A stretch of 64,000 nt of DNA from Azorinus chamasolen (GCA_963576725.1 OY755244.1:85431121-85495120); one strand, 5' to 3'. Shown: positions 1-11,775, numbered from the stretch's first letter. Notes: generated from the sequence alone by a model not told the origin. Program-made: numbers and translations.

Positions 1-1317
1 CCTTTCAAAACTATACTTAAACGCTAACATTCGTCAACAAATATATAAAAATACTCTATATATTATTTAGTAGTCTTGCATTTCAGTTGTATTGTTGCTA
101 AGTCAGAAAGGTGTTTCCGAGCAAATTTGACAGGCAACAATACAGCTTGCTTTCCAAACTGTGTTATCATATATGAAACAGACGACGTTTCTTTCAGTTG
201 CGTCCTTCTAGCGTAATGTACTTCACTCAGTCATGTACAGGTAATGCATTGTAAAGCGTCTATGAGCGTTACCGTTCACTGAATACTCGACACCTATAAC
301 AGAAAATATGTTAAATTCCAATAATAAAAAAGTGTTTTTATAATTAAGTACGTCTCATTTCGCTGTTGCGTCTGCTTTCCTTCTTAATTTAATAATTTCA
401 AATAGATACGCCACGTTCAGTCAAGGTTAGGTACTCGGCAATACTGATAAAATGAAGTTGCTTGCTAAACCCTTCTCTGATGAATATTCATGTATGAAAT
501 ATTGACAGCATGAATATTTATTGACTGCATTTTTATAATGACACATGTACACATGACATGTTGATGTTGGTAGAAACTGTACAGTCAGATAAATTACTAT
601 TCTATGAGAATACATAGCAGACCCTGATCAGAGGACTCCTACATGAGCCTTCTGATCTAGATCGTCTCTGTTTGTAAAGGCGTGAACATTGTTTATATGA
701 AGGAAACGGCTAAGTTACTTCAGAATAGATCGAGACAAACCTCTTCAATGTTGTTAATAGATTAATGACCTGTAAACATATCAATTGATATTTCAACTGA
801 AACGCATTTATTCTTCTGTATTACATATACATGGCAATAAACAGAGGGAAACATATATTTCGTGAACCAACTTCTCATAAATATATTGAGTTACTCTATG
901 AACACCCAAGAAACTGTGATAGTTACCCGGAGGACAGATAAATATGCAATGTCCAGCTATGTATCAGCCAGTGAATCATCTAATGACAGTGCCAGAGCAA
1001 CTACCGGGCAATAAAACTAGAGCAGAATTGGATATAACGTTCCAAGTATAATTACTGAAGAAAATAAGGAGAAAACAAAAAGACAGAAGAATGCAGTACG
1101 GGTCCCTGGTGGTACAATTACTTTCCTGAATCGTATTACCAAATTAATGCTGCAGACGCCGGTAGTTTTGGAATGCTTTGTAAGCTCATCTCAAACAGAA
1201 ACGAAGAGAATATAGATTCGTTATACCATATTAAATGCGTACGATGAACTGTGCAAATGTAACACAATAGCATTGCAGAAATGGCTTCCATTCAATGTAT
1301 CAGGTTATAAAATAAAG
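1..1317. other. Non-coding stretch, no supported gene
   Basis: AT-rich DNA. The only open frames are short and resemble no family I know. I see no splice-site-bounded exon, tRNA or long repeat. A fragment near 620-700 resembles the pieces around the central dyad of the TTAA-flanked MITEs further along (CTGATCAGAGGACTCC and GATCTAGATCGTCTCTG), so a decayed MITE may lie at about 470-720. Confidence 0.5.
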
Positions 1318-1724
1318 GCGCTTAAAGTCAGGCAATAAAATAAGTATCAATGCTGGTCTGTAAGACAGGTGGCAACTTAACCCTTTCGGTGCCAAATTTC
1401 TAATTGTCATCTGCAATCAAAGTTTGTTAAATCATTCAGTAAAATAAGGAAATGGGATAAATAAATGCAAATTTCAAAGGAATAAAGCACATATATAGAA
1501 ATAGAGATTGGGACAAATAGTGAAGTCCTTGATCAGATGCCGCTCTGATCTAGGACTGCACTATTTGTCGTGGTGCATTTATGCGACTGCGGCGGTGAAA
1601 GGGTTAATGATGGGTGAAAGTTAGAAAGCTCAAAAAGGAGCTTTCAGCATAACTTTCATCCTGCATTAAGCAGTCACCTGTCTAAAAAGTCGGCAAAATT
1701 TCGGTTTAGATGGAGTTTACTGTA
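1318..1724. mobile_element. TA-type palindromic MITE (family F), interrupted
   Basis: The right half (1615-1724) carries the family-F dyad: AGAAAGCTC...GAGCTTTC, then CATTAAGCAGTCACCTGTC, ending in TTTACTGTA. Intact relatives at 20.0 and 42.0 kb have the same dyad, and the one at 42.0 kb has TACAGTA ends. The left end is poorly preserved, so 1318 is approximate. A TTAA-flanked MITE sits inside it at 1381-1603, exactly at a TTAA that lies between the dyad arms. Confidence 0.55.
1381..1603. mobile_element. TTAA-flanked MITE, nested in family F element
   Basis: This 223-bp element starts CCCTTTCGGTGCC and ends GGCGGTGAAAGGG, so its ends are inverted repeats. TTAA is present on both sides (1377-1380 and 1604-1607). 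It has no coding capacity. Its interior holds an imperfect dyad built on TTGATCAGATGCCGC and GATCTAGGACTGCACTA. TTAA duplication plus a CCCTTT terminus is the signature of non-autonomous piggyBac-type elements (family knowledge). Nesting in another repeat gives an independent view of the target site. Confidence 0.75.
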
Positions 1725-1838
1725 CTATGATGTTGGCAAACGCAAACTGTGCCGTTTGGAACAACGCTTTATGATAAACCCCAGACATTATTCAGTCTAC
1801 ATATAATCCGTTGTATAAGATGTTCATATCTACATTAA

Positions 1839-2025
1839 CTCTTTCGTTGTCCATTTTTTGTCGTCTGCAAACTTTATCTTGTGCATACTTTTTTATATCT
1901 CTTCATTTTTGTTTTAGAACAAAGTGAAAGTAACAAACAATTTGGATCCCGAGTTACTCTGCGTCTTATCTGAATTCAAACTGTTTGCATAGGTAATCAC
2001 AGATGCGACGTTTGCATCGAAATAG
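1839..2025. mobile_element. TTAA-flanked MITE (family C), degenerate
   Basis: It begins CTCTTTCGTTGTCC after TTAA and ends GCATCGAAATAG before TTAA at 2026. The interior holds the family core (CAATTTGGATCC..., AAACTGTTTGCATAGG) seen in a better copy at 13144-13350. It is non-coding. Confidence 0.6.
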
Positions 2026-2182
2026 TTAATGGAAAATATATATTCGTCCACCAGTAAACATAATCCTTGAATTGTATGACGCTTGCCAATTATGTTAATC
2101 TTCACCATTATACAATCCTCTCTATGTCTAGTCATTTATACTTAAAGCGAGGAGATGGGAGATACGTAAATCGGCAACTTAA

Positions 2183-2388
2183 CCTTTAGCCTGCTATGGG
2201 CGGATGAATTAATACATATGCAAACAGATTGGATCCAGATGAGACGCCGAGTAACTCGGTGTCTCATCAGCATCCAAACTGTTTGACACCCTGATTGCAT
2301 TTTGGAAGAAAAAATGATTATAACTTGAATTTTAAAAATGCAGTAGGTGAAAAATTCTGTAAAAATAATTTGCCCAGCAGGCTAAAGG
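2183..2388. mobile_element. TTAA-flanked MITE (family I)
   Basis: This 206-bp element has the inverted ends CCTTTAGCCTGCT and AGCAGGCTAAAGG, with TTAA on both sides (2179-2182, 2389-2392). Its core is a near-perfect dyad: GGATCCAGATGAGACGCCGA, then GTAACTCGGTGTCTCATC, then CAAACTGTTTG. It carries no gene. Confidence 0.8.
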
Positions 2389-2701
2389 TTAAAATGATCT
2401 CCAAACAATGTTTATATAATGCATGTATATGTACGTGAGCACTTCATTTGTGGTTGTTGTGGACTTCCATGTGAGAACTCTACCGACTTATGTTAAGTTT
2501 AGTTATAAAAAATAAATTCGTATTTTTGTTGGACCAATCTTACATAAATAAAACTTTATGATGTTTGCTTATTATATCAAACTGCCAATGCATTCTTATT
2601 ATTCCAGCTGAAAAACAATCATCAAAAAACATTTTATATGTAATGTCTTTACATATCAATTATTATTTTCCAGTAATTTGCTTTTCATCGTTGAATATAA
2701 A

Positions 2702-2903
2702 CCCTTTCAATACTGGTTTTTTTTCTGTCGAATCGTTCATCGTTGTTTAACAATGGCCTCTATTCCGTATGAAAAGGTACTTTATTCCAAATGACGTTGA
2801 ATGGCAAACAGTGCATACTTCTCTAGGGATTCTCTAGGAACTCTCTGATCTGGATATATACTGTTTTCAAATAACAGTTTACTCGTGTCCGGTATTAAAA
2901 GGG
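2702..2903. mobile_element. TTAA-type MITE (CCCTTTCAATACTGG ends)
   Basis: The inverted ends CCCTTTCAATACTGG and CCGGTATTAAAAGGG are visible. TTAA lies on the right and a degenerate TAAA on the left. It abuts the next MITE, so one TTAA (2904-2907) separates two independent elements. Confidence 0.65.
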
Positions 2904-2907
2904 TTAA

Positions 2908-3146
2908 CCCTTTCCGTCATATAACGCCTTTTCGCGCCTTTGCAAATATAGTAGACCAAGAGTAGCTCCAGTATGATTCACCTGAGCAGGGTCTGCTCTT
3001 ATTGCTGATGTAATGTCAAAGATCTGATATTACAGTTTCCACCATAGTAAAAAAAAACTTTTTCCGTGTTCAATTTTTATTGATAATGTCCATGAATATT
3101 AATGAGGTGACAAAATCTTGAAAACAAATGTTAAACAGGGAAAGGG
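2908..3146. mobile_element. TTAA-flanked MITE (family D)
   Basis: This 239-bp element runs from CCCTTTCCGTCATATAACG to AACAGGGAAAGGG, flanked by TTAA at 2904-2907 and 3147-3150. Its interior shows the family-D signature CGCCTTTGCAAA...AGTAGACC...GGTCTGCTCT. The central dyad is eroded compared with the copy at 53.36 kb. Confidence 0.75.
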
Positions 3147-3459
3147 TTAAGGTACAGACAAAGTTATTATTCCCTGGTGACGCATTTATTAGAGTTGCTA
3201 TCATAAACAATCAGAGGAATATCATAACTGCATTTGTTTAAGCCATAAACTAAAGTATGACTTACATTATGATAAAGTATTGGGGAATATTTGGACATAT
3301 ATGTTCGTCAATTGTCATTATTGTTAGATATTGATATATAATAATAGTTATTTGCGTTGTAATAAAATTAAAATAACAAATATTGATAGCAGCTGGTTTG
3401 GTCCTTGGTGTACTCTTATGGGCTATACGACGCAGTAATAATCATAAATAATGTCTTAA

Positions 3460-3665
3460 CCCGTCGCTTGCTATACACGTCAACAACTCCTGCAGGAGCT
3501 GTCTCATCAGGGTCTGCACTATTTACAAGTTGATTGTGCAACCAATGCACTCCACAGTAGTGATTGCACATCGAAATACTTGTACACAGTGGAGATATAT
3601 GTAATTATACAACAGGGCATGGGTAAAGAAGGAGAAATGTGTTTTAAAATTCAGCAAGCGAAGGG
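3460..3665 (-). mobile_element. TTAA-flanked MITE, family A
   Basis: The ends are CCCGTCGCTTGCT and AGCAAGCGAAGGG, flanked by TTAA at 3456-3459 and 3666-3669. It shares the long interior of the family-A copies at 12.3, 14.2, 15.3, 36.4 and 61.8 kb. It is inverted relative to the 12.3-kb copy, and one arm of the central dyad is lost. Confidence 0.85.
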
Positions 3666-3669
3666 TTAA

Positions 3670-5400
3670 AATGCTATGTTAACAAAAAAGGTCGACATGT
3701 TAGTGCGATAAATATGACACACAATAAATTTATTACCAATGTAATTATTCCACCAGGTGGATAGAAGTACGCTAGTATGAAATATTTCTCAAATTGCTCA
3801 CTGTTGGTGTACCTACTGATGAAACTCTTACACAATTATAATATTATCTTGAACAATGTCTTATTTCGGTTTGAGTAAAGTCGTACTTAACAGAAAGTGG
3901 ACGAACATTTAGCTATTGTTTCTCAGCTGGGATGCATCTTCAGCCCTTTCCATCATATAAACGTTTTTCCACAACTTCCACATGCAATTAGCTGGACGTC
4001 GTGATGTGATATGACTGAAATACTGTTAAAACGACGTAAAACCCGAAAAAAACACCAAACTAAACCGAACCAAATAACTTCGCAAACAAAACAGAGTAGA
4101 CCCAGATAATAACGACTGGGTCGTCTCATCTGAGTATATTCCGTTTGCTCATAAAGTTATAATAGATCTGACTCTACGGGTTTACCTATACCAAAACACC
4201 TCATCTGTTCATGTACCATAATAAGAATTCAGCTTATAAATATACATATTGATGTCATTAATTTTACGTGAATATTTAACAGGTAAATGATTAATTATAA
4301 AACAACACTAACGGACAGATAATGCAAGGTACCTACGCGTTGGCTTTTGCTTTCAACTAAAAATCCAAAACGTATAATTTAATGAATACTTTAAGCATAG
4401 GGTATTTATACCTCATCATGTTTATGTCACCTAATATGTCAGAATCTACTGAAACATTTCACATATGCCTCCGTTCTTAAATATCAATGTCCATTTTAAT
4501 TGATCTTCAACTAAACGTTTTAAAATCCCGATGTTTTAAATTTAACTTCAATACACTGACCATCTGGCCAAGTTGTGTAAGCTATAGATTTCAAGTAGGG
4601 CAGCCCCCTTTTTCGTATAAAGTTGCATTCGAGTGTTCAGACTATTATCATCGTTTCAAATTGTTAATGGGAATGTCCTACATTCGTGGCGTTTCAAACA
4701 TGCCTATATATACCAAACTGATTTGTTAATATGCTGAAAAGAAGTATATCGCAATAAATTCCTATCGAATAAACGTTGAAAAGGACAAACCTTCCATGTG
4801 GTTGATATCGAACACCCCGATGTTATTCGCCGTTGCTTCAGTTTTATTCGGGATTGATTTTGGTTTCGTGCCTGTTCGCGCTACTTCGCGTCTCTCCGGC
4901 CATTCCCGAGAAAAGATGTTACGAAAACAATGAAGGGATCGAGTGATCATGAGCAAAACGCGGAAAAATTGAAACGGAAAGGGTCGATAATACTTTGTTG
5001 TAAAAAGTTATAATATTGATATAAATCGTTTTATTTTGTTTCAAATGGGCAGTTTTCGATATAAATTCAAATTGACAATATTCATAATAATGATTTATGA
5101 TATTATTAAAAATATGCGTTAATTGTATGGACTTCCTCTTTTTATTATGTTTCCTTTTTATTATTGCCTTCGAAGAATGCAATATACCAGTCGGACGATT
5201 TTCTTTTTACGGCAAAGAGTTCACTATTTCTTGTAGTGTACATGCTCAAGACAAAATAGTTCTCTTCAATTCTGCACTAGTTTAGTTGTAAAATGTTCAT
5301 GTATTTATTTACTTTTCATGCAGTACTTCGCTTTGTAAGATAACTACTACTTGTCTACACAAGATCAACCTTTTAAAAGCTTGAACTGAATAAACTCAAA
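3670..5400. other. No supported gene; degenerate repeats
   Basis: A broken family-D MITE begins CCCTTTCCATCATATAAACG near 3944. Within it is a SINE- or LINE-like 3' tail (ACTGTTAAAACGACGTAAAA, near 4020) of a kind I associate with mollusc repeats. A locally GC-richer patch at 4800-4920 gives a 64-residue minus-strand frame, but I recognise no domain there and do not call it an exon. Confidence 0.4.
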
Positions 5401-5414
5401 AGAAAACGCGAATG

Positions 5415-5560
5415 AATATCGGTATCACTAAACAACGGATGTGACTGGATAAGAAGTTCATATCCGCGGGTATGAGTTGCGCAGTCTAAAATCAGCCACA
5501 AAAACATTTCACTCATATCCGCGTATATGAACGTCATGCCCGATGTTTAGTCAAACATTG
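5415..5560. repeat. Short foldback repeat
   Basis: GTTCATATCCGCGGGTATGA (5457) and TCATATCCGCGTATATGAAC (5512) form inverted arms around a roughly 35-bp loop. Outer pieces (ACTAAACAACGGATG and CCCGATGTTTAGT) also pair. It is probably a small non-autonomous DNA element. No target-site duplication was identified. Confidence 0.5.
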
Positions 5561-7370
5561 TTTTCGCAACACATTTGGCATTTCTAAAGCAGCAATAGCT
5601 TGTCTATTTTCCCTCAATGATCAATTGCTTCTCCGCCGATAGCAAGGAATTCCCTTCTAGAAAACCTGTTGTATTTTTTTTCATCGACCCATTGCCTTTC
5701 CGCCGATAGGAAGGGAGGGGGCAATTTTTATATCGACACCGTCCGAGTAATCCGTATAGCTTTTCGCAATGTCTAGTTTCGCTTTTATACCCACAGTGCC
5801 GCAACAATTTCTTTTCTATTAGCGCAATTTTACTGATGAAACACAATAGAAATGCCAACTTCTCTTGCAGTGTTAACAGGCTAGTATGTGTATCACTCTC
5901 TACAATGGATTTAATTAGTTTTTCCACAACACGATATGGAACTTGACATTGTCATCATAAAAATGCGAGACGTACATGGCCTCTTCATTTACGAAAAATG
6001 CCGATGATATCTTTATCTACCAAAATGCCGATCATATTTGTCTCGGTTAATGGAATAGTCTGAATAATTTTGTCTTGCAAACGGTCTATTCCATAAACAT
6101 TAACCTGTAGTCATGCGAAAAAGATATATCTATGACGTCATTTATTCGGGTTTGAAATAACAGTACAAGATAAGAAGGTGAGATTTACTGTGATTTCTCA
6201 TTATTTATAAAAAAAAATTATATTTATATTTTTATAATTATTTTTTTATATGTTGATATTTTCTGAAACCCCCCCCCCCCCCCCCCCCACTAAAGCATTC
6301 ATTCACGCTTATGTTTCCCTTCTGGAAAGTCCAGGCCTCTTCCCCAAAATCAGAGAAAACACCTGGAAGATATTAACCACATCAAAGTACATTAACAACA
6401 CATTTGATGTGAAATAGCCAGAGATGAGGGCATTCTTGGCCATCAACATCCTGATGGAAATGGAAGTTAATTTTTTAAAAAGATGTAAAACAGTGTCTAT
6501 TCCGATCATGTATATTAAATAATGTACAGGGGTTAATCTTCGTTTAGCTATTTTGAATGAATAGACCCAGTAAGGGTAGAATAATGATAGAATTCATTTG
6601 AAAATGATTTGTCTGTAAGATAGCAAACTGCTGTCGGTCAAACTTTCAAAAATGAATTGGAATATAAAAGTTTGGATTCATATAATTTTATGATCAGTGG
6701 AATTCAGGGTGGAGTTTTGATAGAATAAAATATCATGTGGATTATTAATAATTTACTGTTCATTTGATATATTGTATGTAATCACTAATGTGGTTGTTCA
6801 TTATAAATCAACCGAGATTTGGGATTAATGTGTGTGTGTGTGTGTTTTGCATATATATCCCCCCCCCCCACACACACACACCAAATAATGAGGATTACAG
6901 TGCGTTGAAATACACAATTTATCAACAGCATTAAATATTGCTTTGATATGAATTAAAAGATGGACACTGTCACTCAGCATTGCATGTCTGACTTGTTGAG
7001 GTCAAGGACTGTCTGAGTGTCACTAATAACCACTTTGCTTGTGGTTTGACTGCTGTTACAGTCTGTCATATTTTTAGTAATACATTAATCAATTGCAAGA
7101 CGTCAAAAAATGGTGATTAACATGTGCAGCAACTTCTTCCCTGACACATAACAGCCATATCAAACTCGAAGGCAATTATGGCCATTCAGGCATTTGATCT
7201 TAATTTGTAATCAATCAGGAATCGTCAATATGTATATATTAACCACAAATATATCCTATCCTATACCTTTTAATTTGACCAATTAGAATCTCACCGATTT
7301 AGCAGTCCCATAATGTTGCCAAATGTTTCAAGCTTGAAGTATTTATACCCTTGTTGAAAACCACCATAGT
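5561..7370. other. No supported gene; simple-sequence tracts
   Basis: The longest frame is a 107-residue minus-strand ORF at 5604-5927. It has two partly similar segments (GCCTTTCCGCCGATAG and GCTTCTCCGCCGATAG) and matches no family I know. A run of about 20 C lies at 6269-6288. Confidence 0.45.
6829..6882. repeat. Mirror microsatellite (TG)n - C11 - (AC)n
   Basis: A (TG)n tract at 6829-6845 is followed by a short AT spacer, about eleven C, and an (AC)n tract to 6882. The two dinucleotide arms are complementary and could fold into a hairpin. Length is likely to be polymorphic. Confidence 0.7.
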
Positions 7371-8445
7371 ATGTTTTATTATATCAATTTCATTTACAAT
7401 GCTAATTTCCCATAGGCCACCGTGACATAGAAATACTGTCAGGCCCAGCGGGAAAAAATTACTGTCGGAAAAATACTGTCTCCCGCTACCACGGGTACGG
7501 AACATCTAGATCAGTGAGCGCTTATTAAATTGTGTACGTGACGTCATCCGATGACGTCATCGACTGACGTCATGTCTGACGCTTGCAATTTGATCAACAA
7601 ACGTCATTATGACAATTGCTTTGTTTTTGTTTATATATTTGAGAAATGTCGCGTTATGAGACTATTTCGGAGGAGGTTCTGTCAAGTTTGGACAGTAAAA
7701 AGGGCTCCGCCAGTACTTATAACGTGTAATGAATAAAAATGTGAAGCTGTTCCGCGAGTTTTAAGCACCGAGTTGCTCTATAACTTTTGTTGAAAACTGT
7801 TTAGTGTTGTCACTGAATAAATATTTTGCTCACGAAATTGATTGTGCTGTTCGGTATAATAAAATAATAAAATAAATATCACATCCTATGGAGAGCGAAA
7901 GCACGTATTGTCAACACTCGGTATGGTAATGTCCACCTCGGCTAACGCCTCGGTGGACATAACCAACCTCGGGTTGACAGTATATAAATATCACATCCTA
8001 TGGGGAGAGACAGCACGTACTGTCAACCCGAGGTTGGTTATGTCCACCGAGGCGTTAGCCGAGGTGGACATTACCATACCGAGGGTTGACAATACGTGCT
8101 TTCTCTCTCCATAGGATGTGATATTTATTTTATTATACCGAACAGCACAATCAATTTCGCATAACGCGAAATTTCTCAAAAATATAAACAAAAACAAATC
8201 AGTTGTCATAATGACGTTAGTTGATCAAATTGCAAGCCTTAGATGACGCCAATCGATGACGTCATCGGATGACGTCACATACACAATTTAATAAGCGCTC
8301 ACTGATTTAGATGTTCCGTTCCTATGGTAGCGGGAGACAGTATTTTTCTGACAGTATTTTTTCCCCCGCTGGGCCTGACAGTATTTCTATGTCACGGTGG
8401 CCTATGTGAAATTAACATTGTAAATGAAAATGAGGTATAATAATA
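7371..8445. mobile_element. 1.07-kb foldback element with long nested inverted repeats
   Basis: Outer arms of roughly 260 bp (about 7386-7650 and 8170-8432) are near-perfect inverted copies; ATTTCATTTACAATG pairs with CATTGTAAATGAAAA. An inner hairpin has arms of about 120 bp (about 7850-7981 and 8019-8141) around a spacer of about 37 bp. The left half contains roughly 170 bp absent from the right. There is no transposase frame. Three TGACGTCA palindromes lie in the left arm (7538-7574) and two in the right (8256-8278). This structure fits a non-autonomous foldback DNA transposon. The autonomous partner is unknown. Confidence 0.7.
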
Positions 8446-9352
8446 CGTGCTGTCTCTCTTCATAGGATGTGATATTTATATAATAACTTTGTTGTACCTT
8501 AGAAAGATAGGATTTTCAAATCCTTCAAATTCTTCCAAGTTGGTGGGGTATGTTACATTCTAATTTGCCTGCCTATTTTGATAGACATATTGTAAAGGCA
8601 TCCGAAATTGATAAATAACACACCAGTCACTGTAAAGCATTACAATGTATCACTAATATTATCACTCATGCGGTGTACTAAAACAATTTCCTAGCTTCTA
8701 GTTGAAATTCAATACAATTTTGGTTGTATAAAAGTCTACCAGAAGCTCTGAAATGTTTGTGCTTGATGCATGATTATCTCTTGAACACATCATCCTACTC
8801 AGACTAAATTCCAAAAGCAGCTTTACATCATATATACACATTTATCAATAATCTGCCGAAACAGAGTGTCGTACATCGCGGAAATGCGCTAACACATTTT
8901 TTATGCAAATGAGCAGTTTGAATCCGGCTGCACTACGCTGTAAAAATGGCCGAAACAGCTGTCAGGTATGGTCTGTTAAACGTTCTATAATACATTTTAA
9001 GGGTTATGTGATAAAAGAATCTTACATTCGTGTTCATTACAGATTGTTTTCATGAAACTCGTTTACTATTATGAATATGACACGAGCGTATTTCAGTTCT
9101 GTATTGTAAAATAAATATCACAGTCCGCTGCATTGTCAAACTGAGAAAATCACACTAGACTGTCTGACACAATGGTCTGTAATATTTATATAATGCCACA
9201 TATTGTTACCTGGTACTCTTATTACCATGCATTGTTTTCTGACAATGTTTATAACAGCACATGGGTGTGATATCTAGTCTGTAGACACTGGTTATAATTA
9301 TCCTATGTCAGATTAAGAAATATCTCTTAGGTAATTAGTCTAGACACATTAA
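8446..9352. other. No gene; contains one arm of a dispersed repeat
   Basis: About 8862-9100 is an inverted, diverged copy of 11505-11770. Shared blocks include GCTGTTTCGGCCAT and the reverse complement of GAAACAGAGTGTCGTAC. Nothing else is recognisable. Confidence 0.45.
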
Positions 9353-9556
9353 TCCTTTCAACGCTGAATTTTCAAGTGGACTATTCCAAAATCCAAATAG
9401 GTCAAGTTTACGGCGAATATTCAGGTATTTTTGAAAGAAAAATGTAAACATGACAAACGGTGCAGACCTAGATGAGAGGGTTCCTCTTGGAACTCTCTCA
9501 TCTAGGTATGCACTGTTTGCAAAGGATATTAGTGACTCGTTGTCCGCAGCGGAATA
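9353..9556. mobile_element. TTAA-type MITE (family G)
   Basis: It begins TCCTTTCAACGCTGAAT after TTAA. The central dyad (GACCTAGATGAGAG...CTCTCATCTAGGT) is followed by TGCACTGTTTGCAAAGGA. A second copy lies at 52.49-52.68 kb. The right terminus is eroded, so the end is approximate. Confidence 0.55.
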
Positions 9557-10067
9557 AATAACCTACCTGAGTTACCTGATATGGATTTAGCAAACACATA
9601 ATATTAATAAACGTCCATGATACATGTCGTACACTAATCAAATCAACATGCGAATAATTGCTTCTAAGGTTTGATTATATATGATGTTTTCCTGTTTACA
9701 AATCAAACTGCACCAGGAAAACACTAGTATCCAACATAAACAGCAAATTTCATAGATGTTCATCTCCATCTCCAGACGCAATATCACTTCCGGTATAATA
9801 TGACGCCATATCACTTCCAGTATAATGATTTCCTTGACATTGCTACAACTAATATAACATAGATATCAACTGATTGCTTGATGCAGTCAACCATTTCCTT
9901 CATAAAGGACAAGTATGGGACAAGTTGAAAGAAAGATTGAATGTTTATAAGTTTATTTTTACTTGATTTGAGTATTTTGTTTTCGATACTGTGATACATA
10001 AGCGTGATAACGAGTACCCACTGACTCATATAATTTCTATTTCACTTTTGTCTTAAACACAGAGACA

Positions 10068-10680
10068 GTAAAACAATGCTTTCATATGTTGTACTAAAGT
10101 AGGAGATCCTTCAAAAGCAAAAGCAGCAATGCAAAAAGGGGAACTTGCAGACTCGGTTGAATGTGAACAGATCTGGAGACCGATTAAACGCCGTGTTAAA
10201 AGGGCTAAGAAAAAGGTCCCTTGCAAGATACAAGGTCTTGAAACGCCGAGTTACAAAGGGTTAAGAAAGTTGCCCCTTACAAGATACAAGGTCTTTAAAC
10301 GCCAAGTTAAGGTAAAACAATGCTTTCATATGTTGTACTAAAGTAGGAGATCCGTCAAAAGCAAAAGCAGCAATGCAAAAAGAGAAACTTGTAGACTCGG
10401 CTGAATTCTTTTAGAAAAAGGTCCCTTGTAAGATACAAGGTCTTTTAACGCCGAGATACAACGGGTTAAGAAAATCGTTCCTTGCAAGATACAAGGTCAT
10501 TAAACGCCGACTTACAAAGGATTAAGAATTTTGTCCCTTACAAGATACAAGGTCTTTAAACGCCGAATTACAAAGGGTTAAGAAAATTGTCCCTTACAAG
10601 ATATAAGGTCTTGACACGCTGAGGTACAAAGGGTTAAGAAAAACGTTCCTTACTAGATACAAGGTCCTTAAAAAATACAA
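10068..10680. repeat. Complex satellite, about 56-60 bp unit
   Basis: Units of the form GGTCCCTTGCAAGATACAAG, GTCTTGAAACGCCGAG, TTACAAAGGGTTAAG repeat about eight times from 10.20 kb to 10.67 kb. A larger unit containing TGCTTTCATATGTTGTACTA and GCAAAAGCAGCAATGC occurs at 10068-10165 and again at 10312-10405, so the array has a higher-order period of about 244 bp. That larger unit resembles the R-family repeat at 62-63 kb. The 70-residue frame across it is a by-product of the periodicity. Confidence 0.75.
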
Positions 10681-11067
10681 CAGGTTATTGATTTATGTTT
10701 GCTTTCGTCAATGAGTGCGAATCAGATATGATATATATCTAATGAGATATCCTATATCCCTAATATTATATTTTAGACGGATATTGCGAAGCATTATTTC
10801 ATAATATTTTGACAGATCAAGTCACCTGGATCCCAGTTACTTCAGTCAGGTCATGCTTAGCAGACAAGGCGTTAAATATTTCCAATCTACACTGTGTTTT
10901 CATCGATAAACATATAAAGCTCAAAACAAGTACCGATCTATTGAAATTTAGTAACACATTAATGCATTCCACTTGCTTTATTTGCGACGGAGTGAAAATA
11001 AGAACTTATATTGGGCTATAGTATTTGGTAATGTTTTGATACTGTTATGGTTATACAATAATGTTAA

Positions 11068-11274
11068 CCCTTATCCCATTGTGAAAAGAAATAATGTAAG
11101 CTAATTTTGGAGCTGGTGAAATTTTGACAACTTCTGATTCAAACAAGCTTTTAAGAAACTGCTGACTGAGTGGCAAACAGCTTGGATCCTGATGAGACGC
11201 CGATTTACTCGGCGTCTCGTCTGGATCCAAGCTGTTTACAAATGTAATTCCGGTTGCGGACAGCAGCATAAGGG
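11068..11274. mobile_element. TTAA-type MITE (family E)
   Basis: This 207-bp element runs from CCCTTATCCCATTGTG to CAGCAGCATAAGGG, with TTAA on the left and TTAC on the right. Its central dyad is nearly perfect: GGATCCTGATGAGACGCCGA and TCGGCGTCTCGTCTGGATCC. Confidence 0.75.
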
Positions 11275-11504
11275 TTACTATATATGTATTGCTGATGTGG
11301 TAATATACATTGCATTACACATAATAAGTGACAGCTGCTTTCGACGTGATTTACTGATATTGGTCACGCTATATTGAGTATTGTCCATATAACCTATTAG
11401 GCGCTATCTTATGTAAAGTTTGGTATCTGTTCTCGATTATCTCGTTAGATTTTGATTCACAGAATATCTAATTCGAGGCCCATCGCAGTTATACCACATA
11501 TAGA

Positions 11505-11775
11505 GGATCTTACATGAGTGTTCGTTACAAATTGTAATTATGAAACAAGTTTACTATGATAATATGACACGAGCTTTAGCGAGTGTAATATGCAGTATAG
11601 TAAACGAGTTTCATGAAAACAATTTGTAATGAACACGAATGTCAGTGGAACTGACTATTCTGACGGCTGTTTCGGCCATTGTTTACAGCATAGAACAGTC
11701 CGATTCAAACCGCTCATTTGCGTTAACAATGCACTAGTGCATTCCGCGTTTTACGGCACTCTGTTTCAACACTCC
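11505..11775. repeat. Dispersed repeat with internal dyad
   Basis: This is an inverted, diverged partner of 8862-9100. An internal dyad pairs TGTTCGTTACAAATTG with CAATTTGTAATGAACACGAA. The 110-residue frame starting at 11629 lies partly in this repeat and matches nothing I know. Confidence 0.5.

Noticed and set aside
4762..4956. GC-richer minus-strand ORF as a host exon
   Set aside because: The local GC rise and Arg-rich peptide were tempting, but no family, splice context or neighbouring exon could be supported.
5604..5927. Minus-strand 107-residue ORF as a host exon
   Set aside because: No recognisable domain, no convincing splice sites, and partly repetitive sequence. The length is not remarkable for this base composition.
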